A DNA stretch of 7,353 nucleotides from Armatimonadota bacterium (GCA_023428805.1 JAEYWW010000061.1:1-7353); one strand, 5' to 3'. Numbered from the stretch's first letter, positions 1-7,196 are shown. Program-made: numbers and translations. Notes: generated by a model not told the origin, from the letters alone.

Positions 1-861
1 ATCGAAGCCGCCGCACGAGACTTTCCCGGAATCTCAACCTATACTGACTACCGTGAACTCCTGGCGCGTCCCGACATCGAGCTGGTCGTCGTCATTCTTC
101 CCCACAATCTTCATGCGGAAGTATCTGTCGATTGCAGCCGGGCTGGCAAGCATGTGATCGTCGAGAAGCCCATGTGCCTTGGCGCGGCAGAAGCGGATCG
201 CATGATCGCCGCCGCCGAAGAGGCCGGAAAGATGCTCAGCGTCTTCCACAACCGCCGCTGGGATTCCGACTTCATGCAGATTCGGGAGCTGATCCAGCAG
301 GGAATGATCGGCGATGTCGTCCACATCGAGGTTCACAATGGCAGCTTCGGGCACCCCGGCACCTGGTGGCGATCCATCAAGGAGATCAGCGGCGGCATCC
401 TCTTTGACTGGGGCGCGCATATGGTCGACTGGACCTTTGGTTTGGTTGGTTCAGAGATCGACACGGTCTGGGGCAACCTCTACCGTGGAGTCTGGCCGGA
501 TGTCACCAACGAGGACCACGGGCAGATGATCCTGAAGTTCAAGAACGGAGCGACCGCGGACATCCAGATCAGCCAGCTTTCCAGCGTTCCCAAGCCGAAA
601 TGGCGAATTCTGGGAACGAAGGGCGGGATCACGGCTGACTGGGGCACCGCCATCACGGTCAAGGTGGACCATGAAGGGCATCTCGCCTCCTTCCAAGTCC
701 CGCTCGGCAAGGACCGCTGGCAGGGCTACTACGACAATATCGCCGACCACCTGATGCGGGGCCAAGACCTTGCCGTCAAAGCCGCAGAAGCCAGAAGAAA
801 CATCGCCGTCATCGAGGCCGCAGAACGCTCCGCCAACACCGGATTGACCGAAAAGCTCTGA
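1..861 (+). CDS. Gfo/Idh/MocA family NAD(P)-dependent oxidoreductase, 5'-truncated by window edge
   Basis: The reading frame is open from the first base and ends at TGA 859-861, giving 286 visible residues. The start codon and the GxGxxG dinucleotide-binding loop lie outside the window, with perhaps 50-60 residues missing. Visible residues 26-58 are the second half of the Rossmann fold, including the family hallmark EKP at 55-57. Residues 131-144 carry the GGxxxDxGxHxxD pattern (GGILFDWGAHMVDW), whose His/Asp belong to the usual active-site set. This places it in the sugar/inositol dehydrogenase-like superfamily, which oxidises or reduces hydroxyls of sugars, cyclitols and related compounds with NAD(P). 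The substrate cannot be told from the sequence. The gene converges on the ECF sigma gene and is followed by a hairpin terminator. Nothing links it functionally to the wall-synthesis cluster. The family call is very secure, the substrate unknown. Confidence 0.93.
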   Translation: MEAAARDFPGISTYTDYRELLARPDIELVVVILPHNLHAEVSVDCSRAGKHVIVEKPMCLGAAEADRMIAAAEEAGKMLSVFHNRRWDSDFMQIRELIQQGMIGDVVHIEVHNGSFGHPGTWWRSIKEISGGILFDWGAHMVDWTFGLVGSEIDTVWGNLYRGVWPDVTNEDHGQMILKFKNGATADIQISQLSSVPKPKWRILGTKGGITADWGTAITVKVDHEGHLASFQVPLGKDRWQGYYDNIADHLMRGQDLAVKAAEARRNIAVIEAAERSANTGLTEKL

Positions 862-913
862 GGAGTGCGGCCGCCTGCGACCGCTCTGGAGTGAGCCGTT
901 TCGGCTCTCAAGC

Positions 914-951
914 AAAGATCCCCCACTACAAATCGAAGTGAGGGGATCTTT
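914..951. terminator. Rho-independent, probably bidirectional terminator
   Basis: The left arm AAAGATCCCC (914-923) pairs perfectly over 10 bp with GGGGATCTTT (942-951). The stem can be extended by CACT (924-927) with AGTG (937-940) around a single bulged A at 941, leaving a 9-nt loop. On the plus strand the stem ends in TTTT (949-952). On the minus strand it ends in TTT. It lies 53 bases after the oxidoreductase stop and 17 bases after the sigma factor stop on the opposite strand, the classical position of a shared terminator between convergent genes. Confidence 0.8.
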
Positions 952-967
952 TAAGGTCAGCGCCCTG

Positions 968-1558
968 TCAGCAGCCGTAGCAGGCTCGGCTCTTGTCTCG
1001 CCGAATCTGTTCCAGCACGATGCGGAGCTGCTTGTGAGCACGGTGAAGACGGCTGCGGACGGTTCCGACCGGGGCCTTCAATCGTTCAGCAATCTCGTTG
1101 TAGGGGATCTGTTCGACGTCGGCCATCATCACCAGTTCGCGCTGGGCCGGAGTGAGCCTCTTCAATGACTCCTCCATCTCCTCGCTCATCGTGGCTTCCA
1201 CCAGGAAGTCCTCCGGGCTCGGTCTGTCGTCGGCCTTTTCGAACTGAACGGTGTCGTCCGATCCGTCGGGCCGAAGTGGTGCATCGTAGGACATCGCCAT
1301 GACGCGGCGGCTCTGACGCCGACGCAAGTCAAGATAGAGGCGAGTCACAATGCGGAAGATCCAGTTTTCAAACGGGCGGTCACCCTGATAGCGATCAAAG
1401 CCGCGATAGGCTCGATAGAACGCCTCCTGAGTAAGGTCCTCCGCGTCCGCACGGTTGCCGCTCAGTCGGTACGCAAGGCTGAAGACCTTTTTGTACGACT
1501 CCTGCATCAACTCGTTGAAACGGGTCTCTTCGCTGGGCATGAGATGCGTGGTGTTCAT
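968..1558 (-). CDS. ECF (group 4) RNA polymerase sigma factor, RpoE/SigW-like
   Basis: This 196-residue protein has the two-domain ECF layout. Sigma region 2 spans about residues 23-86, with the DAEDLTQEAFYRAYRGF core at 38-54 and the FENWIFRIVTRLYLDLRRR segment at 63-81 that contacts core polymerase and the -10 element. An acidic linker runs through about 90-125. Sigma region 4 spans about 133-182, with the helix-turn-helix YNEIAERLKAPVGTVRSRLHRA at 153-174 that reads the -35 element. Length is normal for the family. The ATG at 1556-1558 has only a weak, close GGAAAG (1562-1567) as ribosome site. No anti-sigma or zinc-anti-sigma gene lies next to it in this window: upstream is the response regulator 118 bp away, downstream is a convergent gene. 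The protein ends in Cys-Tyr-Gly-Cys (C193, C196), unusual for simple ECF factors. Its regulon is unknown. Confidence 0.93.
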   Translation of the reverse strand: MNTTHLMPSEETRFNELMQESYKKVFSLAYRLSGNRADAEDLTQEAFYRAYRGFDRYQGDRPFENWIFRIVTRLYLDLRRRQSRRVMAMSYDAPLRPDGSDDTVQFEKADDRPSPEDFLVEATMSEEMEESLKRLTPAQRELVMMADVEQIPYNEIAERLKAPVGTVRSRLHRAHKQLRIVLEQIRRDKSRACYGC

Positions 1559-1594
1559 GGACTTTCCGATCGGGTTGAAGGCCCGTCTAACCTA

Positions 1595-1624
1595 ATAGAA
1601 CAGCAGAGCATGGAGTTGGGTTCC
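1595..1624 (-). promoter_or_regulatory. Candidate ECF-type promoter of the sigma factor gene
   Basis: Read on the minus strand, GGAACCC (1618-1624) resembles the GGAAC -35 core used by RpoE-type ECF sigmas. After 18 bases it is followed by TCTAT (1595-1599), resembling the -10 TCTAA. The spacing is one to three bases longer than typical. It lies about 37-66 bases upstream of the sigma ATG, so positive autoregulation is possible. This is a pattern match only. Confidence 0.3.
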
Positions 1625-1676
1625 AATTCATTTTGCCCAAGGTCGTTGTGCCTACAACTATTTGGCGAGCACTCGA

Positions 1677-2852
1677 CTAGGCCGCCCGCATCTTTCCGGG
1701 AAGATGCCTCGGGAGCAGCTCCGTTTCACCCGGCTTCGCCAAAACCACGGCGCGCTCCATTGCATTTTCCAGTTCGCGGATGTTGCCCGGCCAACTGTAC
1801 TCCTGCATATCCTGAAGCGCCTGTGGAGACACTTCTCGAAGGTCTCGGTTGTTCTCCAGACTGCTTTTGTCCAGGAAATGAAGCGCGAGCGGGAGGATGT
1901 CCTCTGTGCGCTTTCTCAGAGGCGGCAGCACAATCTCGACAACCTGAAGACGATAGAGGAGATCCAAGCGGAATGAACCCTCATCAACGCCAAGTTGAAG
2001 GTCTCGATTCGTCGCCGCGATCAGGCGGACATCAACACGGGTCGGCTTGGTTGCTCCGAGCCGTTCAAATTCGCGCTCCTGCAGAACTCGAAGAAGCTTG
2101 ATTTGAATGGGAAGCGGCACGTCGCCGATTTCATCCAAAAAGAGCGTGCCTTCATCCGCAAGCTCAAATCGCCCCGCTTTCGCATGGTCGGCTCCAGTGA
2201 ACGCACCCTTCTCATGTCCGAATAGTTCGGCTTCCAAAAGTGTTTCCGGAAGGGCGGCGCAGCTGATCGCCACGAAGGACTTGACCGAACGGGGTGAATG
2301 AGCATGGATGAATTTGGCCATCACCTCTTTTCCGGTTCCGCTTTCACCGGTAATCAGCACGGTCGAGCGACTGTCTGCCACCTGTTCCGCCAATTCCATA
2401 ATCTCCTTCATGGCGGGAGATTCCGCGATGAGGCTCACTTTCCTTGGTGAACCTGCAATCTTCTTGGGAGTCGTCCTGCTCTCCCCGGGTGATGCCATAG
2501 CGGAGGAGATGACCTTCTTCAAAGATTCGAGATCGAATGGCTTGGTGACGTATTCAAATGCCCCATCTCGAATCGCCTGAACCGCTTGGGGAATCGTTCC
2601 ATACGCCGTCATGATGACAACGGGCATCTGAGGGTATCGGGCATGAGCTTCCTTCTGAAGTTCGTAACCCGAAGGACCTGGCATTGTGACATCGGTCAGC
2701 ATGCAGTCCACCGAGTGCTCATCCAGCATCCGCAATGCCTCCGGAGCATCCTGTGCGACAAGGGCATGCCAGCCATTCTTGTCGAACGCGGCCTGGAGGA
2801 TGCGTCGAATATTCTGCTCGTCGTCAACAATGAGAACTCTTTTCTTATCCAT
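1677..2852 (-). CDS. NtrC-type sigma-54-dependent response regulator lacking a C-terminal DNA-binding domain
   Basis: With the ATG at 2850-2852 the protein has 391 residues. An N-terminal receiver domain (about 3-118) carries the acidic pair D10/D11, phospho-acceptor D54, T82 and K104. A flexible linker follows. The AAA+ sigma-54 activator domain runs from about 143 to the end, with Walker A GESGTGKE (169-176), the sigma-54-contacting GAFTGA loop (216-221), Walker B LFLDE (237-241), the sensor I region RLIAATN (276-282) and WPGNIREL (354-361). It should use ATP hydrolysis to remodel the sigma-54 holoenzyme when phosphorylated by the adjacent kinase. The reading frame stops (TAG) about 30 residues after WPGN, so the usual Fis-type helix-turn-helix domain is absent. 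The stretch after the stop encodes no such domain in any minus-strand frame. An upstream TTG at 2862-2864 is possible but lies inside the kinase gene with no better ribosome site. The chosen ATG overlaps the kinase stop by 8 nt (ATGGATAA), implying translational coupling. Confidence 0.93.
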   Translation of the reverse strand: MDKKRVLIVDDEQNIRRILQAAFDKNGWHALVAQDAPEALRMLDEHSVDCMLTDVTMPGPSGYELQKEAHARYPQMPVVIMTAYGTIPQAVQAIRDGAFEYVTKPFDLESLKKVISSAMASPGESRTTPKKIAGSPRKVSLIAESPAMKEIMELAEQVADSRSTVLITGESGTGKEVMAKFIHAHSPRSVKSFVAISCAALPETLLEAELFGHEKGAFTGADHAKAGRFELADEGTLFLDEIGDVPLPIQIKLLRVLQEREFERLGATKPTRVDVRLIAATNRDLQLGVDEGSFRLDLLYRLQVVEIVLPPLRKRTEDILPLALHFLDKSSLENNRDLREVSPQALQDMQEYSWPGNIRELENAMERAVVLAKPGETELLPRHLPGKMRAA

Positions 2853-4401
2853 TGCGATGTCCAATCATACGAACGCGGAATCGCGCTCCCTCTCTCGGCT
2901 TTGAGGTGACAGAGATGACCCCACCATGCGCCTCGACAATCTTTCTCACTGTGCTGAGGCCCAAACCTGTTCCATGGGCTTTCGTCGTGAAGAAAGGTGA
3001 AAACAGCTTCGACAACGCCTCTTCATCCATGCCCTCTCCATTGTCTTCGACCTCAAATCCCCAACCTTCCTGCCGCACATGAACGCAACCTCCTGGAGAG
3101 GTTGCTTCCAGCCCATTCCTCAAAAGGTTGTGCATCACCTGCTCGATCCGCCGCTCATCCATCCGAATTGTCGGCTCCATTTCAAGCAGAGACAAGCGCA
3201 ATTCCACACCTTTCTTTTGAAAATCCTGTTCAAGCAATGAAGCCACTCTCCGGATGGGTTCGGAGAGCCGGCCGTCGTCGAAGTTCAGGCGCAATGGCCG
3301 CGCAAACTCCAGGAATTCATCGCACAGTCCATTCAGCTTGAGAACTTCCTCTTCGATGATCCCTGCGAACTCCTCGCCGAGTTCGGGATTCTGTTGAATC
3401 ATCTGCGCCGCCGAACGGATTCCCGTCAGAGGATTGCGGAATTCGTGCGCGATCGCCGCCGTCATCCTTCCAACTTCGGCCAGTCGGCTGAGACGGTGCA
3501 TGTCGCGCAACGCGCGTTCGTGCTCGGTGATCTCCTGCACGCTGACAACACACCCGCCTGAAGCAAGCGGCTGGGATTGCAGAATCCAAGTGCGATCCAC
3601 ATCCTCGTCATTGACCGTCATGCTGAGCGGTTTGGCGACTTTGAGCGAGCGGGCGGAAAACTCTTCCAATGCTCTTTCCAAAGGCGTCTGCTGGTCTCCG
3701 AAGTGCTTCGCAAACAAGCCCTCTCTGATCGCCCAGGGACTGGAGCTGAGAACGCCGCCCCCGGCATCAAAAACAAGCACTCCACCCGGCACCGAGTCGA
3801 GGACGGCAGCGAGCCTTTCCCTCGACTCCTGGGAAAGCCGCACCGCCGCGTTCAAACGCTCCACAAGCTGCGCGTTCGAGACGGCCAAAGCAACCTGCCC
3901 CGCCAGAGCCTTCGCCTGCTCCAGATCAGTGTCGTTGAACGGCGGCTCCTTCGCCCCGCGCGAGAGGTTGAGAACTCCGATGACCCCTGTTCGTGGCTCA
4001 ACCAGCGGAACGATCATCGAACTCGTCACATTTCGACCGCTGTTGTCAACTTCTCCCTGCAGCAGGCGCGGCAGTCCATCCTTGATCGCCTCCCCCGCAA
4101 GTCCCTGACCCACTTCGACAATGGCCGTGCTGGGGATGCGGGATTGATCGCCTGCCTTGGCCTTCAAAAGATAGCGGCTGGACTTGTCCTCGCGAAGAAA
4201 AATGGAGGCTCCTGACGCCCGAAACCAGGCGGCGCAACGCGTCAAGCTGGACTGAAGAAATTTCTCCAATCCCACCTGGTGCATGGGGTTCAGATCAAAG
4301 AGTCCCAGAAACCCTTCGTCTGACCAGAGCGGCGCCGCCGACATTGTCTCATTCAATGATCGGCAGATTCGCGTCAGCCCTTCATCAGGTGCGGGGACCA
4401 C
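2845..4401 (-). CDS. Cytosolic sensor histidine kinase, GAF-PAS-HisKA-HATPase (NtrB-like)
   Basis: The protein has 518 residues from the GTG at 4399-4401 and no transmembrane segment or signal peptide, so it should sense a cytosolic cue. A GAF-type sensor domain spans about 40-182. A degenerate PAS-like segment follows at about 195-292. The HisKA dimerisation helix has the H-box IAHEFRNPLTGIRSAAQ with phospho-acceptor H319, close to the NtrB pattern. The HATPase_c domain has the N-box MHNLLRNGLEA (423-433), G1 DNGEGM (453-458), the F-box FSPFFTTK and G2 GTGLGLS (477-483). All catalytic motifs are intact. It should autophosphorylate H319 and pass phosphate to D54 of the regulator, whose gene it overlaps. 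The start is uncertain: the GTG overlaps the upstream small gene by 28 nt and lacks a clear ribosome site. An ATG at 4342-4344 (MSAAPLW) would leave a 29-nt gap and still keep the GAF domain. The ligand of the GAF domain is unknown. Confidence 0.93.
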   Translation of the reverse strand: MVPAPDEGLTRICRSLNETMSAAPLWSDEGFLGLFDLNPMHQVGLEKFLQSSLTRCAAWFRASGASIFLREDKSSRYLLKAKAGDQSRIPSTAIVEVGQGLAGEAIKDGLPRLLQGEVDNSGRNVTSSMIVPLVEPRTGVIGVLNLSRGAKEPPFNDTDLEQAKALAGQVALAVSNAQLVERLNAAVRLSQESRERLAAVLDSVPGGVLVFDAGGGVLSSSPWAIREGLFAKHFGDQQTPLERALEEFSARSLKVAKPLSMTVNDEDVDRTWILQSQPLASGGCVVSVQEITEHERALRDMHRLSRLAEVGRMTAAIAHEFRNPLTGIRSAAQMIQQNPELGEEFAGIIEEEVLKLNGLCDEFLEFARPLRLNFDDGRLSEPIRRVASLLEQDFQKKGVELRLSLLEMEPTIRMDERRIEQVMHNLLRNGLEATSPGGCVHVRQEGWGFEVEDNGEGMDEEALSKLFSPFFTTKAHGTGLGLSTVRKIVEAHGGVISVTSKPREGARFRVRMIGHRNG

Positions 4402-4871
4402 TTGATGCTGGTTTCGTGAGTCAATCGCGCAATTCGGTTGATCACCAAACCCAGAAGATCTCCCACTTCATCCAGCGACATCTTGCCTGGGTCGCCGACG
4501 ACGATGGGGCCGGCAGGTGCGATGGCACCCCATTTCGCCAGCTTGATCAGCGTCTCCGCCTGCTCGCCTGAGTTGTGCTTGCGAATCAATGCCTCATCGT
4601 AGGTGGTGGGGCGGGGAGTGGATTTGAATTTGGGACGGCAGAACTCGAAGAGCCGATCCACTTCCTTGATGACTTCCGCACGCGTAACCGGAGATTTGTC
4701 GGTGACTGATTTCCGTTCGGGCAAACCGAGCTTCAGGCCTCGATTCATCGCCCCTTCAATATCAGCGAGGACAATGGAGAACTCGCGCTTCGTCACCGGA
4801 GAGCCAAAATCCTGGCCGTGGGCGGCCGAGATGAGGCAGAGGACTCCGATTCCGACCAGCGCTTTCTTCAT
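4374..4871 (-). CDS. Small exported protein with divergent SLH-like repeats, unknown function
   Basis: This 165-residue protein begins with a typical Sec signal peptide: MKK, then a hydrophobic stretch ALVGIGVLCLISAA, with probable cleavage around AHG-Q (residues 17-20). The mature part shows an internal repeat. SPVTKREFSIVLADIEGAM (24-42) and SPVTRAEVIKEVDRLFEFC (60-78) align. A weaker third copy, GKMSLDEVGDLLGLVINRI (129-147), follows the helix LIKLAKWGAI (108-117). The VTRAE-plus-helix pattern is like the conserved half of S-layer homology domains, which bind cell-wall polymers, so a periplasmic or wall-associated role is plausible but inferred. The ATG at 4869-4871 overlaps the mreB stop as ATGA, with GAGGA (4876-4880) four bases upstream. 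Position between mreB and a sensor kinase suggests an envelope job. No enzyme motif is visible. Confidence 0.8.
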   Translation of the reverse strand: MKKALVGIGVLCLISAAHGQDFGSPVTKREFSIVLADIEGAMNRGLKLGLPERKSVTDKSPVTRAEVIKEVDRLFEFCRPKFKSTPRPTTYDEALIRKHNSGEQAETLIKLAKWGAIAPAGPIVVGDPGKMSLDEVGDLLGLVINRIARLTHETSIKWSPHLMKG

Positions 4872-5887
4872 TTGATCCTCGACACCGCTCCGCTCGCTTC
4901 AATCTTATCAAATTGCTCCAGTGCACGTCCAGTTCCGATCGCCACACAATCCAGCGAATTGTCCGCGACGTACACATCAATTTCCGTCGCCCGCTCCAGG
5001 AATTTGTCCAGTCCACGCAGGAGCGCGCCGCCACCCGTGAGCGTGATGCCCCGCTCAATGATGTCGGCGGACAGCTCCGGCGGAGTCATTTCCAAGACCA
5101 TGCAGACTTTTTCGGCGATCTGGCGAACCGGCTCGCCGAGGGCTTCGCGGATTTCGGTGCTGGTGACTTCGATTGTCTTGGGAAGTCCACCGACGAGATC
5201 ACGGCCGCGGATCGGCATCGAAAGCTCCTGAGCCATGGGATATGCAGAGCCGATATGGACTTTGACTTCCTCCGCAGTCTGATCGCCGATCTGCAGACCG
5301 TAGACGTTGCGGATGTACTTGATGATCGTATCGTCGAGCTTATTCCCACCAAGACGCAACGACTCGGACAACACAATGCCTCCAAGACTGATGACCGCGA
5401 CATCGGTTGTTCCTCCGCCGATATCCACGACCATGTTTCCGCCCGCATCCGCGATGGGCAGGCCAACCCCGATCGCTGCGGCCATCGGCTCTTCGATGGT
5501 CGCCACCTTGCCGAATCCAGCCGCATTGGCGGCCTTGAGCACCGCGCGCCGTTCGACGTTCGTGACACCGCTCGGCACGCTGATCAGAGCCGTTGGCTTG
5601 AGCCCGAACTGGAGCTTGCCGACAATCTTTCGGCGGAGATGCTCCAACAGGCTGCAGGTGACGGTGTAGTCGGCTATCACCCCATCCTTGAGCGGTCGGA
5701 CTGCCTGGATATTGCCCGGTGTGCGACCGATCATCTCGCGGGCGGAATGCCCGACCGCGAGGACTTTCTTGTTGTTTGTGGTGACCGCGACGACGGTGGG
5801 TTCAGTGAGGACGATGCCTTTGCCACGACGGTAGACGACGATGTTCGCCGTGCCGAGGTCAATGCCGATTTCTGGAATGATTCTCAA
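4868..5887 (-). CDS. mreB: Rod shape-determining protein MreB (actin-like ATPase)
   Basis: This 339-residue protein, normal for MreB, carries the actin-fold nucleotide-binding signatures in order: phosphate-1 DLGTAN (10-15), connect-1 with IEEPMAAAIG (131-140), phosphate-2 DIGGGTTDVAV (155-165) and the adenosine motif LTGGGALLRGL (283-293). MreB forms membrane-associated antiparallel filaments that steer the elongasome and lateral peptidoglycan synthesis. The start is a TTG at 5885-5887 overlapping the murA stop as TTGA. The next residues IIPEIGIDLGTAN leave no room for a later start, and there is no clear Shine-Dalgarno, so translation probably depends on coupling to murA. The stop overlaps the next gene's ATG by 4 nt. 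No mreC or mreD follows, unlike the common mreBCD order. Distinction from the paralogue Mbl cannot be made from sequence alone, but MreB family membership is very secure. Confidence 0.97.
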   Translation of the reverse strand: MRIIPEIGIDLGTANIVVYRRGKGIVLTEPTVVAVTTNNKKVLAVGHSAREMIGRTPGNIQAVRPLKDGVIADYTVTCSLLEHLRRKIVGKLQFGLKPTALISVPSGVTNVERRAVLKAANAAGFGKVATIEEPMAAAIGVGLPIADAGGNMVVDIGGGTTDVAVISLGGIVLSESLRLGGNKLDDTIIKYIRNVYGLQIGDQTAEEVKVHIGSAYPMAQELSMPIRGRDLVGGLPKTIEVTSTEIREALGEPVRQIAEKVCMVLEMTPPELSADIIERGITLTGGGALLRGLDKFLERATEIDVYVADNSLDCVAIGTGRALEQFDKIEASGAVSRIK

Positions 5888-7179
5888 ACGCGTTTCGGAA
5901 GCCCGGACCGGCTCATCCGAGCCGCCGCAGCATCCACCCTCTGAATGTTTGCACCCAGGCTCGTCAGCCGTTCTTCAAAATACTCATATCCACGGTCGAT
6001 GAAGTGGATGTTTTTGATGAATGTGTCTCCTTCCGCCGCCAGGCCAGCCAGCACCAATGCGGCGCCCGCGCGCAGGTCTGAGGCTTCGACCACGGCGCCG
6101 TTGAGCTTGTCCACACCTTCGATGTAGGTGGTCTGCCCCTGCACAGTCATCTTCGCGCCAAGGCGATTGAGTTCGGCCACGTGACCGATGCGGCTTTCGT
6201 AAATTGTCTCTTCAATGATGCTCGTGCCATGAGCGACGGCAAGCAGGGCCGCCATCGGCTGCTGAAGGTCGGTCGGGAACCCTGGATGGGGCATGGTGCG
6301 GATGCGGAGAGCCTTCGGTCGGTGCTCCCCCTTTGCGGTGACATAATCCGCTCCTTCCTCCACGCTGATTTCCGCTTCGCGGAGCTTCTGGACGGTGGCG
6401 GTAAGGCTTTCCGGGAGGATTCCCGTCACGGTCACTTCGCCCCCGGTGATCGCACCTGCGATCAGGAAGGTGCCGGCCTGCATCCGGTCGGCGGGAACTC
6501 GATAGGTGCAATCGCCAAGCCTGGAGACGCCCATGATTGTGATGGTGCTGGTCCCTGCTCCCTCAATCCGCGCGCCCATGGCATTCAGGAATCCGGCGAG
6601 AGCAGTCACTTCGGGCTCCATGGCGGCGTTCTGAATGATCGTGATGCCGTCCGCCAACGTGGCGGTCGCCATCAGATGCTGGGTCGCACCTGCGCTTGGG
6701 AAATCAAGATAAATCTCCGCGCCAGTGAGCTTTCGGGCGATTCCGTTGTAGCAGCCGCCCGTCATGTCGACTTCAACCCCCATGAGCGCGAGTCCCTTCA
6801 GATGGTAGTCAACCGGGCGGGCGCCGATTTTGCATCCGCCAGGCATCGGAAGCCGGGCCCGCCCATTGCGGGCGAGAAGGGGGCCAAAAAGATAGAACGA
6901 GGTGCGAATCGGACGGACAGCAGCTTCGTCCGGCTCCCAATCATGGATGCCCGAAGCGTCGATGATGAGCAGGCCTTCGCGCCACTCGACCTTGGCTCCA
7001 AAGTTGCGGAGCAGATCGAGCTTGATGTGGACGTCGGAGATGTCGGGCACATTGTGGAGAACGATTTCTCCGCTGGAAAGCGGAACAGCCGAAAGCAATG
7101 CGAGCGCCGCATTCTTGCTTCCGGAAATCTCAATTGCGCCAACAAGCGGCGTTCCGCCACGAACTTTAAGCACTTCCAT
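5884..7179 (-). CDS. murA: UDP-N-acetylglucosamine 1-carboxyvinyltransferase MurA
   Basis: MurA transfers enolpyruvate from PEP to UDP-GlcNAc, the first committed cytosolic step of peptidoglycan synthesis. The 431-residue protein has the family's twin inside-out alpha/beta barrel length. Visible key residues are K22/N23 in the N-terminal ISGSKNAAL motif, R92, the catalytic Cys116 in MPGGCKIGARPVDYHL, the active-site Asp304 in FPTDLQQPMAA and R396 near the C terminus. Having Cys rather than Asp at the catalytic site predicts fosfomycin sensitivity, from family knowledge. The ATG at 7177-7179 (MEVLKVRGG) is preferred: it matches the usual MurA start and has the ribosome site AAGGAAGGG eight bases upstream. 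An in-frame ATG at 7201-7203 would add eight residues without a good ribosome site. It is the first gene of the cluster in this window, and its stop overlaps mreB by 4 nt. Confidence 0.97.
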   Translation of the reverse strand: MEVLKVRGGTPLVGAIEISGSKNAALALLSAVPLSSGEIVLHNVPDISDVHIKLDLLRNFGAKVEWREGLLIIDASGIHDWEPDEAAVRPIRTSFYLFGPLLARNGRARLPMPGGCKIGARPVDYHLKGLALMGVEVDMTGGCYNGIARKLTGAEIYLDFPSAGATQHLMATATLADGITIIQNAAMEPEVTALAGFLNAMGARIEGAGTSTITIMGVSRLGDCTYRVPADRMQAGTFLIAGAITGGEVTVTGILPESLTATVQKLREAEISVEEGADYVTAKGEHRPKALRIRTMPHPGFPTDLQQPMAALLAVAHGTSIIEETIYESRIGHVAELNRLGAKMTVQGQTTYIEGVDKLNGAVVEASDLRAGAALVLAGLAAEGDTFIKNIHFIDRGYEYFEERLTSLGANIQRVDAAAARMSRSGLPKRV

Positions 7180-7187
7180 GAAAATTA

Positions 7188-7196
7188 CCCTTCCTT
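7188..7196 (-). promoter_or_regulatory. Shine-Dalgarno sequence that decides the murA start
   Basis: On the minus strand AAGGAAGGG sits eight bases before the ATG at 7179. It is the clearest ribosome-binding site in the window and favours MEVLKVRGG over the longer start at 7203, which lies upstream of this site. Confidence 0.75.

Noticed and set aside
451..1041. 196-residue minus-strand frame across the oxidoreductase 3' end and terminator
   Set aside because: It crosses the convergent terminator and overlaps both the oxidoreductase and sigma genes in wrong frames, and it has no family features.
1645..1658. Small inverted repeat GTTGT-GCCT-ACAAC after the response regulator
   Set aside because: A five-base stem without a following T-run on the minus strand is too weak to call a terminator.
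1559..1676. Frameshifted or detached Fis-type DNA-binding domain of the response regulator
   Set aside because: All three minus-strand frames after the TAG were read. None gives a helix-turn-helix pattern, and stops occur quickly or the sequence is non-coding in character.
2853..2864. TTG start at 2862-2864 for the response regulator
   Set aside because: It would add four residues before the receiver fold without a ribosome site. The ATG at 2850-2852 gives the usual short N terminus before the first beta strand and a typical 8-nt overlap with the kinase stop.
4913..5944. 343-residue open frame on the plus strand opposite mreB
   Set aside because: It is the antisense shadow of mreB, whose motifs and operon overlaps are unmistakable. 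The translation shows no domain pattern and is Arg/Asp/His-rich, as expected from reverse reading of high-GC coding sequence.
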